Of a stretch of DNA of 26,098 bases, positions 14,857 to 22,382 are shown in pieces. A model generated the notes under the pieces. It had not been told where the DNA came from and searched no databases. It saw only the letters and a program-made list of their open reading frames with translations. Numbering within the stretch: the stretch's first letter is position 1; each line of letters opens with the position of its first letter. Both the position numbers and the translations under genes were made by a program. Origin of the DNA: Lachnospiraceae bacterium UBA4381 (lineage in GTDB: Bacteria > Bacillota > Clostridia > Lachnospirales > Lachnospiraceae); contig DGRT01000001.1 in NCBI GenBank assembly GCA_002391105.1, positions 1 through 26,098 of the forward strand, written 5' to 3'.

Positions 14857-16761
14857 ATGTTGAATATAGAAGTCCAGCTTTGTGGGCTGGTTTTTGATAT
14901 AATTCTCATATTCTTTATCTTAAGGCACGAGAGTGTAGGTCTGTATAGCGAGAAGATATTCAAGCTATGTCTGATGGTCTACACTGTTTGCATTTTCCTT
15001 GATATTACCTCAATATTCGCAATAGTATATTCTGCTTTTATTCCACAGCTTCTGACAGAAGCTATATGTAAAATATATCTTGTTTCACTGCTTATGGCAA
15101 GCTTTATGGGATTTATCTATACCTGTAGTGATGTGCTTCATCTAAGAGAGAGTTCTGAGTTCCAGACCGGAATCAGAGTGGTGCTTGCAGCAGGGGTACT
15201 GTTTATCATGATGACACCGATAAGCTATTTTCACTCAGGAAGAACTGTCTATAGCTATGGACCTTCAACTGTAGTTACATATATCTTTGCTCCTATGTTT
15301 ATTATTGGCTCGCTTGTTTTCACATTTGTCTATGGTAAGCAGATGAGCGCGCACAGAAGAAGAGGCATTCGCGCCTGGATGGCAATAGAGATAGTCGCGG
15401 CTGTCATACAGTTTGTATTTCCGCAGGCGCTGCTGGTTGGCTTTGGCTCTTCGATAGGTCTGTTCATTCTTTATTCGGAGCTGGAGAATCCTGAGGTTTA
15501 TCTGGACAGAATCACGGGAAGATTCTCATTCGATACCTTTAATCTGTATCTGAAACAGGAATTTGCTTATATCAAGAAGTTCTCCAGTATCATAGTCTGT
15601 AATGAAGAGGATCTGAAGCTGGATGATGAACTGGAGAAGAGTATATTGGTGGAAATGAGTGAATATCTCGCATCCTTTGCAAATGCCAAGCTTTTCAGAC
15701 TTAGCAATAATGATTTTGCGCTTATTTATGATACAAAAGAAGAGATTGCAATGGATGAGATAGAGAGTGCAGTCAATCTGGACGTTATCAGAAACCGTTT
15801 CAGGCAGCCGTGGGCAGGCAACGTTTATCTGGATACACATTTTCTGTATATGCCTAATAGCGGAGCTGTTTCGTCTGTTGAGGAGTATATCGATGTATAT
15901 CTAAGAAACAGGGACAGCTTTATAAAAGAAGAGGAAATGAAGCTGTTGGATGATACAGCAAGTCAGCATGTACGTGAGTATAAGCAGATGATTCTGGAAA
16001 TCAAGGATGCTATCAGCTCTGACAGATTTGAGGTGTTCTATCAGCCGATTTATTCCATAAATACAGAAACCTTTGTATCAGCCGAGGCGCTTGCCCGAAT
16101 GAGAGGAAGAGACGGGAAGCTGGTAATGCCGGATAAGTTTATTCCTATAGCTGAGGAAACCGGACTTATAGAGCAGATTGGTGAGAAGATATTCAGTAAA
16201 GCATGCAACTGTATCAGGAAATATGAGCTGAAGAATAAGGGGATTGAATATGTTGAGGTGAATCTATCCATTTCACAGTGTGAGAATCCTATGCTTTCGG
16301 TTAAATATGATGAAATCATGAAAAATGCGTGCATCGAGCCCCGTGATATAAGTCTTGAGATTACTGAAAGCTCTACTCTTAACCAGAAGAGGATACTGCT
16401 GGACAACATGAATAAGCTGATGAATCTGGGAGTAAGCTTTGCGCTGGATGACTTTGGAACCGGTGAGTCCAATCTTAACTATATAGTGGATATGCCTGTA
16501 AAGATAGTTAAGTTTGACAGGACTATGATACAGGATTATTTTAAAAATGAAAAAGCCCGAGTTGTTATGGATGCCACTGTTAAGATGATAAAGGAGCTTG
16601 GGCTGAGTATAGTTGCTGAAGGCGTAGAGACTGAGGAACAGTTTGAAAAGATCAGAAGTATGGGAATAGATTACATTCAGGGCTATTACTTCTCTAAACC
16701 GCTTTCGGAAAATGATTTCATTAAGTTTATAGATGAAAAGAACAAGATTACAGGACAGTAA
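14857..16761 (+). CDS. membrane c-di-GMP phosphodiesterase (degenerate GGDEF plus EAL)
   Basis: The 634-residue protein has about seven hydrophobic helices in residues 5-210, a degenerate GGDEF-like domain (about 215-345) and an EAL domain (about 375-630). In the GGDEF position it reads NNDF (284-287), so cyclase activity is unlikely. The EAL domain keeps all expected catalytic residues. These are E410 in AEALAR, N469 in VNLSIS, E501 in LEITES, D531-D532 in DDFGTG, K552 in VKFDRT, E588 in AEGVET and Q608 in IQGYYF. It should therefore hydrolyse c-di-GMP to pGpG, perhaps controlled by a signal sensed in the membrane domain. ATG at 14857 is chosen over an in-frame TTG at 14821, since GGGGTG (14845-14850) is a plausible ribosome-binding site. 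It is probably a single-gene transcript, ended by the hairpin at 16811. Confidence 0.93.
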   Translation: MLNIEVQLCGLVFDIILIFFILRHESVGLYSEKIFKLCLMVYTVCIFLDITSIFAIVYSAFIPQLLTEAICKIYLVSLLMASFMGFIYTCSDVLHLRESSEFQTGIRVVLAAGVLFIMMTPISYFHSGRTVYSYGPSTVVTYIFAPMFIIGSLVFTFVYGKQMSAHRRRGIRAWMAIEIVAAVIQFVFPQALLVGFGSSIGLFILYSELENPEVYLDRITGRFSFDTFNLYLKQEFAYIKKFSSIIVCNEEDLKLDDELEKSILVEMSEYLASFANAKLFRLSNNDFALIYDTKEEIAMDEIESAVNLDVIRNRFRQPWAGNVYLDTHFLYMPNSGAVSSVEEYIDVYLRNRDSFIKEEEMKLLDDTASQHVREYKQMILEIKDAISSDRFEVFYQPIYSINTETFVSAEALARMRGRDGKLVMPDKFIPIAEETGLIEQIGEKIFSKACNCIRKYELKNKGIEYVEVNLSISQCENPMLSVKYDEIMKNACIEPRDISLEITESSTLNQKRILLDNMNKLMNLGVSFALDDFGTGESNLNYIVDMPVKIVKFDRTMIQDYFKNEKARVVMDATVKMIKELGLSIVAEGVETEEQFEKIRSMGIDYIQGYYFSKPLSENDFIKFIDEKNKITGQ

Positions 16762-16810
16762 GAATTAGCTTCTTCATAAGGGGTTTTTAAGTAAAGTATA
16801 TTAAGAATCG

Positions 16811-16844
16811 AAAGGGCCGGGACTGAAAAGTTTCCGGTCCTTTT
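16811..16844 (+). terminator. terminator after the EAL gene
   Basis: AAAGG-G-CCGGGA pairs with TTCCGG-T-CCTTTT across a short loop (CTGAAAAGT region), with a U-rich end. The stem contains one G.T pair. It lies 50 bp after the EAL stop codon. Confidence 0.75.
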
Positions 16845-16890
16845 GCATGTGACAAGGGCATGTGACAAGGGGACAGGCACCTTGTCACAT
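16845..16890. repeat. REP-like palindrome with duplicated left arm
   Basis: GCATGTGACAAGG occurs twice in direct orientation (16845-16857 and 16859-16871). The second copy forms a perfect 11-bp inverted repeat with CCTTGTCACAT (16880-16890) around the loop GGACAGGCA. Strings of the form GGGGACAGGCACCTTGTC recur in Firmicute genomes, often near REP-associated IS200-like transposases. That link is from memory, and no transposase is in the window. It marks the left edge of the AT-rich insert. Confidence 0.65.
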
Positions 16891-16963
16891 TTGTAGCTTA
16901 TGAACTGGTAAAATGTCCTGACTTCACGGAAGTTTATCGAATGGATGAAAAAATGGTCAAGCT

Positions 16964-17077
16964 ATGGACCAGTATGTTGCTGTAAAGTGGAATGCACCAG
17001 TTGATTCCCAAACATTAATTCGCTATATAAAAAAACTCGGAGTAATAGCGGATGTCAATATTGCAATTAATATGTAA
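16964..17077 (+). pseudogene. 37-codon fragment, probable 3' remnant of an unknown gene
   Basis: An ATG at 16964 opens a 37-residue frame (beginning MDQYVAVKWNAP, ending IADVNIAINM) that stops at 17075-17077. The composition looks protein-like and the frame is closed by a TGA a little upstream (near 16944). There is no ribosome-binding site, so it is more likely the tail of a deleted gene than a working peptide. The whole 16891-17220 stretch otherwise holds no convincing gene. The 70-codon frame at 17052-17264 has no ribosome-binding site and runs into the next promoter. Confidence 0.3.
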
Positions 17078-17220
17078 GGCTACTATAATGTCGAATGTGA
17101 GGGCTGAATTATGGAAAAGAAGTGTCAATAAAATCATGCAAAAAGTTGACAACGCCTATAAACAAAGGTACTTCGGATTTATTTATTGTTTTGTGGTCTT
17201 GAGGAATATGTTCTACTATT

Positions 17221-17250
17221 TTGACAAAACAAAATATCGGACAATATTAC
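17221..17250 (+). promoter_or_regulatory. possible promoter of the methyltransferase-like/DUF1848 operon
   Basis: A perfect -35 TTGACA (17221-17226) is followed after 18 bp by TATTAC (17245-17250), giving a very short leader to the ATG at 17281. A second TTGACA lies at 17146-17151 but lacks a good -10. Confidence 0.45.
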
Positions 17251-17280
17251 CATACATTTTTTAAGAAAGGAACAATAATT

Positions 17281-18627
17281 ATGGGGAAAGTATATTTGCA
17301 AATCAGAAAAAATGATGATGATCCACATTATCCATTTTTACTTCCGAGCGAATCTACAGATTTTGCGCTTAATAGAGGTATAAGCCCTCAGTTAAGAAAT
17401 CAAATGTTATCTATCGAAGGAAGAGCGTATTTTCAGAATACGGATTGTATTAATATGTTTCAAAACATCGAATTCGATGTTGGGTTTATCGGAGTAACTC
17501 TACCAGAAGAAAATGCAGACAATATATTTGTCCAAAATAGAAATGGGAATTATTGTTTAATAGCTGCTCCTGGAGATATATCATATATAAAGTTTGGAAA
17601 CATCCTATATCCCGATATGGGATGTTTATACTACAGGCTGTATAACAATGATTTAGAGGACGAATCGATAGAAGAATTAGTATCAGTTCAGATTGGTTAC
17701 GAAGGTGTTATGGATAACTGGAATGCGAACGATGCTTATGGAGATGTAAACAATCAGTTAAGGTTTAAATTGTATATATTTCAAAAATGTTATGCTTTCA
17801 CTTGCGTATATTATGCTATGTTTGATGATTTCATATCTAAACTGCATGATGATTATTCTGATACGAGATTCAAACTCAATGTTTTATCAATTGGATGTGG
17901 AGCTAAAACGGATGCTCTTGCACTAAAATATGCGACATCAGATTATTCTGAAATAATAGCAGGGGTAAACTATATAGGAATTGACCCGGGTGGATGGAAT
18001 GAAAGTGGAAATGTGTTTTACTACAATGATAGTGACATTTATGTGACTATTCCAGAGCCTGAAGCAGAGGTAAATGAATATGAAATAGGTGAGTATTACA
18101 ATAATTGGGAATGCGATTATATAAGAAGCAACAGGTTCAGAAATATAATTGATTCTAATAATAGAGCTCAAAATGGAATTCGTAATATTAATATGGTTGT
18201 TTTCCCTAATATGTTAAGCGAAATAAATAACCTAGAAGGTTTTAGACAGTTGATTGATACTATAAAAGATGTGTATGCTGGACATGAACTGTATTTATTA
18301 CTGAATAGAAATGTAGTGGATCGTTTCGGAGAAAGAATAGATGATGAGCAAGTAGGGATAATAAAGAACTATGCTGTTGATAGAGTGCATTTTGGTAGAT
18401 ATATTTCAAAAACGGCCTTGTTTCGGGAGGCTGAAAATGCTCCATCCATCTTAAATGGACAAGATGATATATGCAGAAGGTATTCCGAAAAAGTAGGGAA
18501 TGTTATTAGTACTATTACAGAATTTATAGAATCTAAAGTAGAAGTTGGTGGAAGATTGAGAAGTCCTCTTACATCAAGTAGATTTATCCAATATGAAATA
18601 TATAAAATGGTTGAGGCAGAACAATGA
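17281..18627 (+). CDS. predicted SAM-dependent methyltransferase-like protein, unknown substrate
   Basis: The 448-residue protein is not one I can name. In the middle is a Rossmann-type glycine motif, VLSIGCGAKTDALALKY (201-217). It is followed by YIGIDPGG with D235 at the end of the next strand and by NMVVFPNML (304-312) as a possible strand 4. This order resembles class I SAM methyltransferases. The first ~190 residues (beginning KVYLQIRKNDDD) are an unidentified domain rich in Asn, Asp and Tyr, possibly for target recognition. The start at 17281 has AGAAAGGAA at 17263-17271; the frame is open back to 17221, but that region holds the promoter. Its stop codon overlaps the start of the DUF1848 gene (ATGA at 18624), indicating translational coupling. 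Codon use is AT-richer than the neighbours (many TTA and ATA), suggesting transfer. An alternative is a non-catalytic Rossmann protein. Confidence 0.6.
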   Translation: MGKVYLQIRKNDDDPHYPFLLPSESTDFALNRGISPQLRNQMLSIEGRAYFQNTDCINMFQNIEFDVGFIGVTLPEENADNIFVQNRNGNYCLIAAPGDISYIKFGNILYPDMGCLYYRLYNNDLEDESIEELVSVQIGYEGVMDNWNANDAYGDVNNQLRFKLYIFQKCYAFTCVYYAMFDDFISKLHDDYSDTRFKLNVLSIGCGAKTDALALKYATSDYSEIIAGVNYIGIDPGGWNESGNVFYYNDSDIYVTIPEPEAEVNEYEIGEYYNNWECDYIRSNRFRNIIDSNNRAQNGIRNINMVVFPNMLSEINNLEGFRQLIDTIKDVYAGHELYLLLNRNVVDRFGERIDDEQVGIIKNYAVDRVHFGRYISKTALFREAENAPSILNGQDDICRRYSEKVGNVISTITEFIESKVEVGGRLRSPLTSSRFIQYEIYKMVEAEQ

Positions 18628-19592
18628 TAATTAGTGCAAGTAGGAGAACGGATATTCCGGCATTTTATTCAGAGTGGTTTATGAATAGAATTCGAGATGG
18701 CTATCTTATATCTAGAAATCCGATTAACAGAAAACCATCTAAAATAATTCTTACTCCGGATGTAGTAGATTGTATAGTGTTTTGGACCAAGAATCCTATA
18801 CCAATGATTCCCAGATTGGATGAACTGAAAGATTACATGTACTATTTTCAGTTTACCATCACTCCATATGGAAGAGATATAGAGAAGAATATACCTGATA
18901 AACGCAGCGTGATAATTCCTGCGTTTCAGGAATTATCTGATAAAATCGGCCCGGATAGAATTATTTGGAGATATGATCCTATATTCATCAGTGATAAATA
19001 TAATGTAGAATATCATATGGAGGCATTTACAGAAATAGCTGAAAAGCTAAAAGGATATACAAAAAAATGTGTATTCAGTTATATCGATAATTATGCATGG
19101 ATAAATAATGCTATGAGAAATCAGGGGGCCAGAGAGATTGGGACTAAGGAAATGCAGGATATAGCAGTATGGGTACGTGATATTGCTAAAGCAAATGGTA
19201 TGTCGGTAGCAACCTGTTCTGAAAGAATTGATTTAGGTAGCCTTGGGATCGATCATAACGCCTGTATTGACAAAGATCTTATAGAAAGATTGACTGGAGG
19301 TAAAGTAAAGAATCTGAAAAAATATCTGGAACATGATGGACAACGGGATGATTGCAGATGTATGATAAGCAAAGAGGCAGGAGCTAGAAATACATGTAAG
19401 AATGGCTGTATATATTGTTATGCAAATGATAGTTCTGAGAGCCTGGAGAAAAATATATCACGATATGATTCTGATGCTGTTTGTTTATGCGATGTTATAT
19501 CCCCTGATGAAAAAGTGACAGATTCTCCGGATATGAAATCTCTGATTGAAAGAGACAATCAGATGACAATTTTTGACATAAAAATTAAATAA
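18624..19592 (+). CDS. DUF1848 protein with C-terminal radical-SAM-type cysteine cluster
   Basis: The 322-residue protein matches the DUF1848 pattern. It begins MIISASRRTDIPAFYSEWF, then has GYLISRNP, VFWTKNPIPM, FTITPYGRDIE and IWRYDPI. Near the C-terminus lies C244-x-C246 and then CKNGCIYC (C258, C262, C265), a CX3CX2C spacing as in radical SAM enzymes, followed by YAND. In most radical SAM enzymes this motif is near the N-terminus, so its position here is unusual but appears to be a DUF1848 property. It probably binds an iron-sulfur cluster; the reaction is unknown. It overlaps the preceding gene by 4 bp and ends 30 bp before a terminator, forming a two-gene operon. Anaerobic gut Firmicutes often carry DUF1848 genes in variable contexts. 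Confidence 0.85.
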   Translation: MIISASRRTDIPAFYSEWFMNRIRDGYLISRNPINRKPSKIILTPDVVDCIVFWTKNPIPMIPRLDELKDYMYYFQFTITPYGRDIEKNIPDKRSVIIPAFQELSDKIGPDRIIWRYDPIFISDKYNVEYHMEAFTEIAEKLKGYTKKCVFSYIDNYAWINNAMRNQGAREIGTKEMQDIAVWVRDIAKANGMSVATCSERIDLGSLGIDHNACIDKDLIERLTGGKVKNLKKYLEHDGQRDDCRCMISKEAGARNTCKNGCIYCYANDSSESLEKNISRYDSDAVCLCDVISPDEKVTDSPDMKSLIERDNQMTIFDIKIK

Positions 19593-19622
19593 AACCATAA
19601 TTTTGATGTCATATATTAATAT

Positions 19623-19665
19623 AAAAGCTGAGAATGCGTAGGTGATACGGGTTCTCGGCTTTTTG
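19623..19665 (+). terminator. terminator of the methyltransferase-like/DUF1848 operon
   Basis: AAAAGC-T-GAGAA (19623-19634) pairs with TTCTC-G-GCTTTT (19652-19663), with a single T.G pair and a 17-nt loop, and is followed by TGTGG. The A-rich left side and T-rich right side fit a terminator usable in both directions. Confidence 0.75.
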
Positions 19666-19783
19666 TGGATAACCAAAGCTCTTTAGGGTTTTCCAAAGGT
19701 TTTAAGGATAAACTTTAGGGGCGGAGTAGATAACTAAAATATGCAGATATAGATAGTTTAGAGAGATGCTTGAGGTATGTAAT

Positions 19784-20851
19784 ATGATCAGTACCAAAAA
19801 AAAGGTTCTTGTGATAATGACAGGTGGAACGATATGCTCAGCCAGAGGGAATAACAGGCTGAATGACCTGGATACAGATAATGCGGTGCTCACACTATTA
19901 TCCATGTATCAGGAGCAGACGGGAGACTATGATAAGGAAATCCTTACAGCGTCTCCAATTAATACCCTCAGTGAGAATATGACTATAGATAAATGGAATT
20001 TGCTGCTGTCAGAGCTGGCTAAGTATAAGGCTTCGGAGGAGCTGGAGGGTATCATTATCCTGCATGGAACAGATACTCTTCATCTGACCGCGCCGCTTGT
20101 GGCTGAGTATATGAAAGGGACAAAGGTTCCTGCTATTTTTATTTCTTCTCAAAGGATTCTGGAGGATCCGGAGGCAAATGGTGTTATGAACCTTATGGTA
20201 GGCATGAAGCTTATAGAGCTGGGGATACCGGGGGTATATGTGCCATTTAGAAATATGGATGGAAGGATGTTTCTGCATCTGGCAGAGGATCTGGAGGAGT
20301 GTCCTGACTATTCGGAGGATTTTCACAGTAGAACGGAAATGCTGCTGGATATGACAAAACCGGACTACGGAATAGGTTTACATAATCTGGATAAACTTTA
20401 TCGTAATGATATAAATGATAAAATTTATGGCGGCAAAGCTGATAGTGATACTGCTTTATTTGAAGAAAAGAAGGATACATCTTATGTGTTTGATAATGAA
20501 GAATTTTCAGATGACAATATACTAACGAATAGTGTAATCTATATAAAGCCATATGTTGGAATAGATTATAGTATATTCCGGTTGGATAATGTGAAGGCTG
20601 TACTTCTTAATCTCTATCATTCCAGTACGGTAAGAACTGAGGGCGGAGATATGGACAAAACCTCTGCGATGTATCTGTTAAAGGAATGTAAGCAAAGAGA
20701 TATACCTCTTTACATATTTCCATGTGAATCCGGAGCTTACAGATATGCTTCAACGAAGCCTTTACTGGATGGGGGCGCTATTCCTCTATATGGAGGTACA
20801 TGGGAGCGGAACTATATTAGACTACTTATGAAGTACAGTTTGAAGAAGTAA
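19784..20851 (+). CDS. L-asparaginase family protein
   Basis: The 355-residue protein belongs to the bacterial asparaginase/glutaminase family, which hydrolyses Asn to Asp and ammonia. The first signature is MTGGTICSA, with the nucleophile threonine T16. The second is HGTDTLHLTA (94-103), with T96 and D97. A further family segment is ISSQRILEDPEANGVMNL. There is no signal peptide, so it should be cytoplasmic. Residues ~200-240 are a variable charged insert. ATG at 19784 is preferred because GAGG (19772-19775) sits at the right distance; ATG at 19766 would add six residues with no good site. The stop codon lies inside a 30-bp tandem repeat. The enzyme could be AnsA-like; the gene symbol is left open. 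Confidence 0.88.
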   Translation: MISTKKKVLVIMTGGTICSARGNNRLNDLDTDNAVLTLLSMYQEQTGDYDKEILTASPINTLSENMTIDKWNLLLSELAKYKASEELEGIIILHGTDTLHLTAPLVAEYMKGTKVPAIFISSQRILEDPEANGVMNLMVGMKLIELGIPGVYVPFRNMDGRMFLHLAEDLEECPDYSEDFHSRTEMLLDMTKPDYGIGLHNLDKLYRNDINDKIYGGKADSDTALFEEKKDTSYVFDNEEFSDDNILTNSVIYIKPYVGIDYSIFRLDNVKAVLLNLYHSSTVRTEGGDMDKTSAMYLLKECKQRDIPLYIFPCESGAYRYASTKPLLDGGAIPLYGGTWERNYIRLLMKYSLKK

Positions 20852-20960
20852 AGTATGAAGAGCTATAGTTTGAGAAGTAAGTTTTGAAGATAAAAGGTTT
20901 GAAGAAGTAAGTTTTGAAGATAAAAGGTTTGAAGAAGTAAAGTATGAAGAAGAATAGTCG
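20842..20960. repeat. 30-bp tandem repeat, four imperfect copies, across the asparaginase stop codon
   Basis: Units at 20842-20871, 20872-20900, 20901-20930 and 20931-20960 follow the pattern GAAGAAGTAAG then TTTTGAAGATAAAAGGTTT or variants. Copies two and three are nearly identical. The first contains the last codons and TAA of the asparaginase gene, so the array grew out of the gene's 3' end or from a copy of it. It ends about 20 bp before the DUF4250 start. Confidence 0.85.
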
Positions 20961-20980
20961 GAATAAAGAGGTGACAAGCA

Positions 20981-21163
20981 ATGAATATACCAAAGGATCC
21001 TATAATGCTGCTTAGTTTTGTGAATACACAGCTTCGTGATAATTATCATGGTTTGGAGGAACTGGCTGCTTCCTATGATGTAAGTGCAGATGAGCTTACA
21101 GAAAAGCTTGGCGGAGTGGGGTATCATTACAGTGCTGAGCAAAATCAGTTCGTGAGAGTCTGA
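20981..21163 (+). CDS. DUF4250 small protein
   Basis: The 60-residue protein starts MNIPKDPIMLLSFVNTQLRD and contains YHGLEELAASYDVSADELTE, the pattern of DUF4250. This is a short conserved family in Clostridia with no known role. The middle looks like a helix-turn-helix-like arrangement (LEELAASYDVSADELTEKL), so DNA binding is possible but unproven. GAGGTGAC (20968-20975) is a strong ribosome-binding site. It follows the 30-bp tandem repeat and may be cotranscribed with the asparaginase gene. Confidence 0.85.
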   Translation: MNIPKDPIMLLSFVNTQLRDNYHGLEELAASYDVSADELTEKLGGVGYHYSAEQNQFVRV

Positions 21164-21325
21164 TGCAGAATTAAGAGTGTGTTCTGAGTTGACCTCGGAT
21201 AGTAACGGACGAAAAAAAGATTGAATAAGACATAATAAAAAGATAGAACATTTTTCGTATAAGTGTTAAAATAGCAGAGACTAAGGCGTATTTATATGGT
21301 TTTGTCTGAAAGGAGAAGCGATTTT

Positions 21326-22249
21326 ATGGGAGAACAGGAAAGTAGAAACGAGGGGATCAGAGAACAGCTTACTAATGCGTGCCTTAACAGTGAAGGACTC
21401 CTAATGCTCATCAATCTTGATAATTTTCAGATATTTGATTATGTGTATGGTAAAGAGGTATCCGATGAACTGCTTCGGGCAATCTTTAAGGCGATAACAG
21501 ATAACACAGGTGCTGAAGATATAAGAGCCAGTGTTGGGGGAGATGGATTCATAGTATTCAGTAAGACCATAACGGATAATGTATCATTTTCCAGATTATA
21601 TGGAAATATGAAGAACAAGCTGTCGGAGTATGTTAAGCATCTGGTGGGAGAGGATATGAAGATCTCTCTCGGAGTTTCTGTGGGTGTTGTTATGGTTCCA
21701 CAGGAAGGAACGGATTTTGCCGAGCTTTTCCAGAAAGCAAATTCTGCTCTTGAGATGGTCAAGATCACAGGAACTTCAGGCTGTGCATTTTATGGAAATA
21801 CTAAGAATCTTCCGCAGGCTGAAAATGTAAGCGATAAGGTGCAGACAGTAAGTCGTGGACTGGAGGAAAATGGCGAAACCGGTGCACTCTGGCTTGAGTA
21901 TGACCAGTTCAGTATTGTCTATAGATTTATGAGAAGATACATTCAGACCTATGATAGAAAAGCAGTAAAAATGCTCATTACTATTCATCCGATTGATGTT
22001 ACTATGCCGGAGGATGAGCTTGCTTCTATTACCAGAGAGTTCGGAATGGTTGTCAATAAAACGCTCAGAAAGAGTGATATTATGATGCAGAGCCGTCCAC
22101 ATCAGTATTTTCTGCTGCTTAATGAGATGGATGCTGCATTTATCTCAAAGACCTATGCAAGAATAATGAGCAACTGGCAGAATTCGCCTAATTATTACAA
22201 GGTCAGAACAACCTATGAGTGTGAAGACCTGAAGCCGGCAGAGCAGTAA
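21326..22249 (+). CDS. degenerate GGDEF-domain protein
   Basis: The 307-residue soluble protein begins almost directly with a GGDEF-type domain (about 20-175). The active-site loop reads GGDGF (71-75), with Gly replacing the Glu of GGDEF. No RxxD inhibitory site precedes it, so diguanylate cyclase activity is doubtful. Residues about 190-300 (starting ALWLEYDQFSIVYRFMRRYI) look like a second, more diverged GGDEF-like fold seen in many Lachnospiraceae signalling proteins. The start at 21326 follows AAAGGAG (21309-21315); ATG at 21296 would precede that site. A weak -10 TAAAAT (21267-21272) lies upstream. No transmembrane segment is present. It may act as a nucleotide sensor or protein partner, an inference. 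Confidence 0.87.
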   Translation: MGEQESRNEGIREQLTNACLNSEGLLMLINLDNFQIFDYVYGKEVSDELLRAIFKAITDNTGAEDIRASVGGDGFIVFSKTITDNVSFSRLYGNMKNKLSEYVKHLVGEDMKISLGVSVGVVMVPQEGTDFAELFQKANSALEMVKITGTSGCAFYGNTKNLPQAENVSDKVQTVSRGLEENGETGALWLEYDQFSIVYRFMRRYIQTYDRKAVKMLITIHPIDVTMPEDELASITREFGMVVNKTLRKSDIMMQSRPHQYFLLLNEMDAAFISKTYARIMSNWQNSPNYYKVRTTYECEDLKPAEQ

Positions 22250-22281
22250 TACCCCATATGCCGGATGGATTAGTATATCGT

Positions 22282-22312
22282 ATGAGAAGTCAGGAGTACA
22301 TCTGACTCTCAT
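22282..22312 (+). promoter_or_regulatory. hairpin in the gap before gpmI
   Basis: ATGAG-A-AGTCAG (22282-22293) pairs with CTGACT-CTCAT (22302-22312), with one bulged A and an 8-nt loop. No U-tract follows at once (ATATTATAAATC), so it may be a weak terminator of the GGDEF gene or a leader hairpin of gpmI. The 133-bp gap holds nothing else I recognise. Confidence 0.4.
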
Positions 22313-22382
22313 ATTATAAATCAAAGGAGTATTATCGAAGGATTAACATTCATTCCATAATACTAGTAAAAGGAGATAAATT

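Noticed and set aside
17052..17264. 70-codon plus-strand frame before the methyltransferase-like gene
   Set aside because: There is no ribosome-binding site, it contains the TTGACA promoter elements, and it overlaps the tail of another fragment.
20981..21163. Antitoxin or toxin gene
   Set aside because: The 60-residue protein matches DUF4250 and has no toxin-antitoxin partner next to it.
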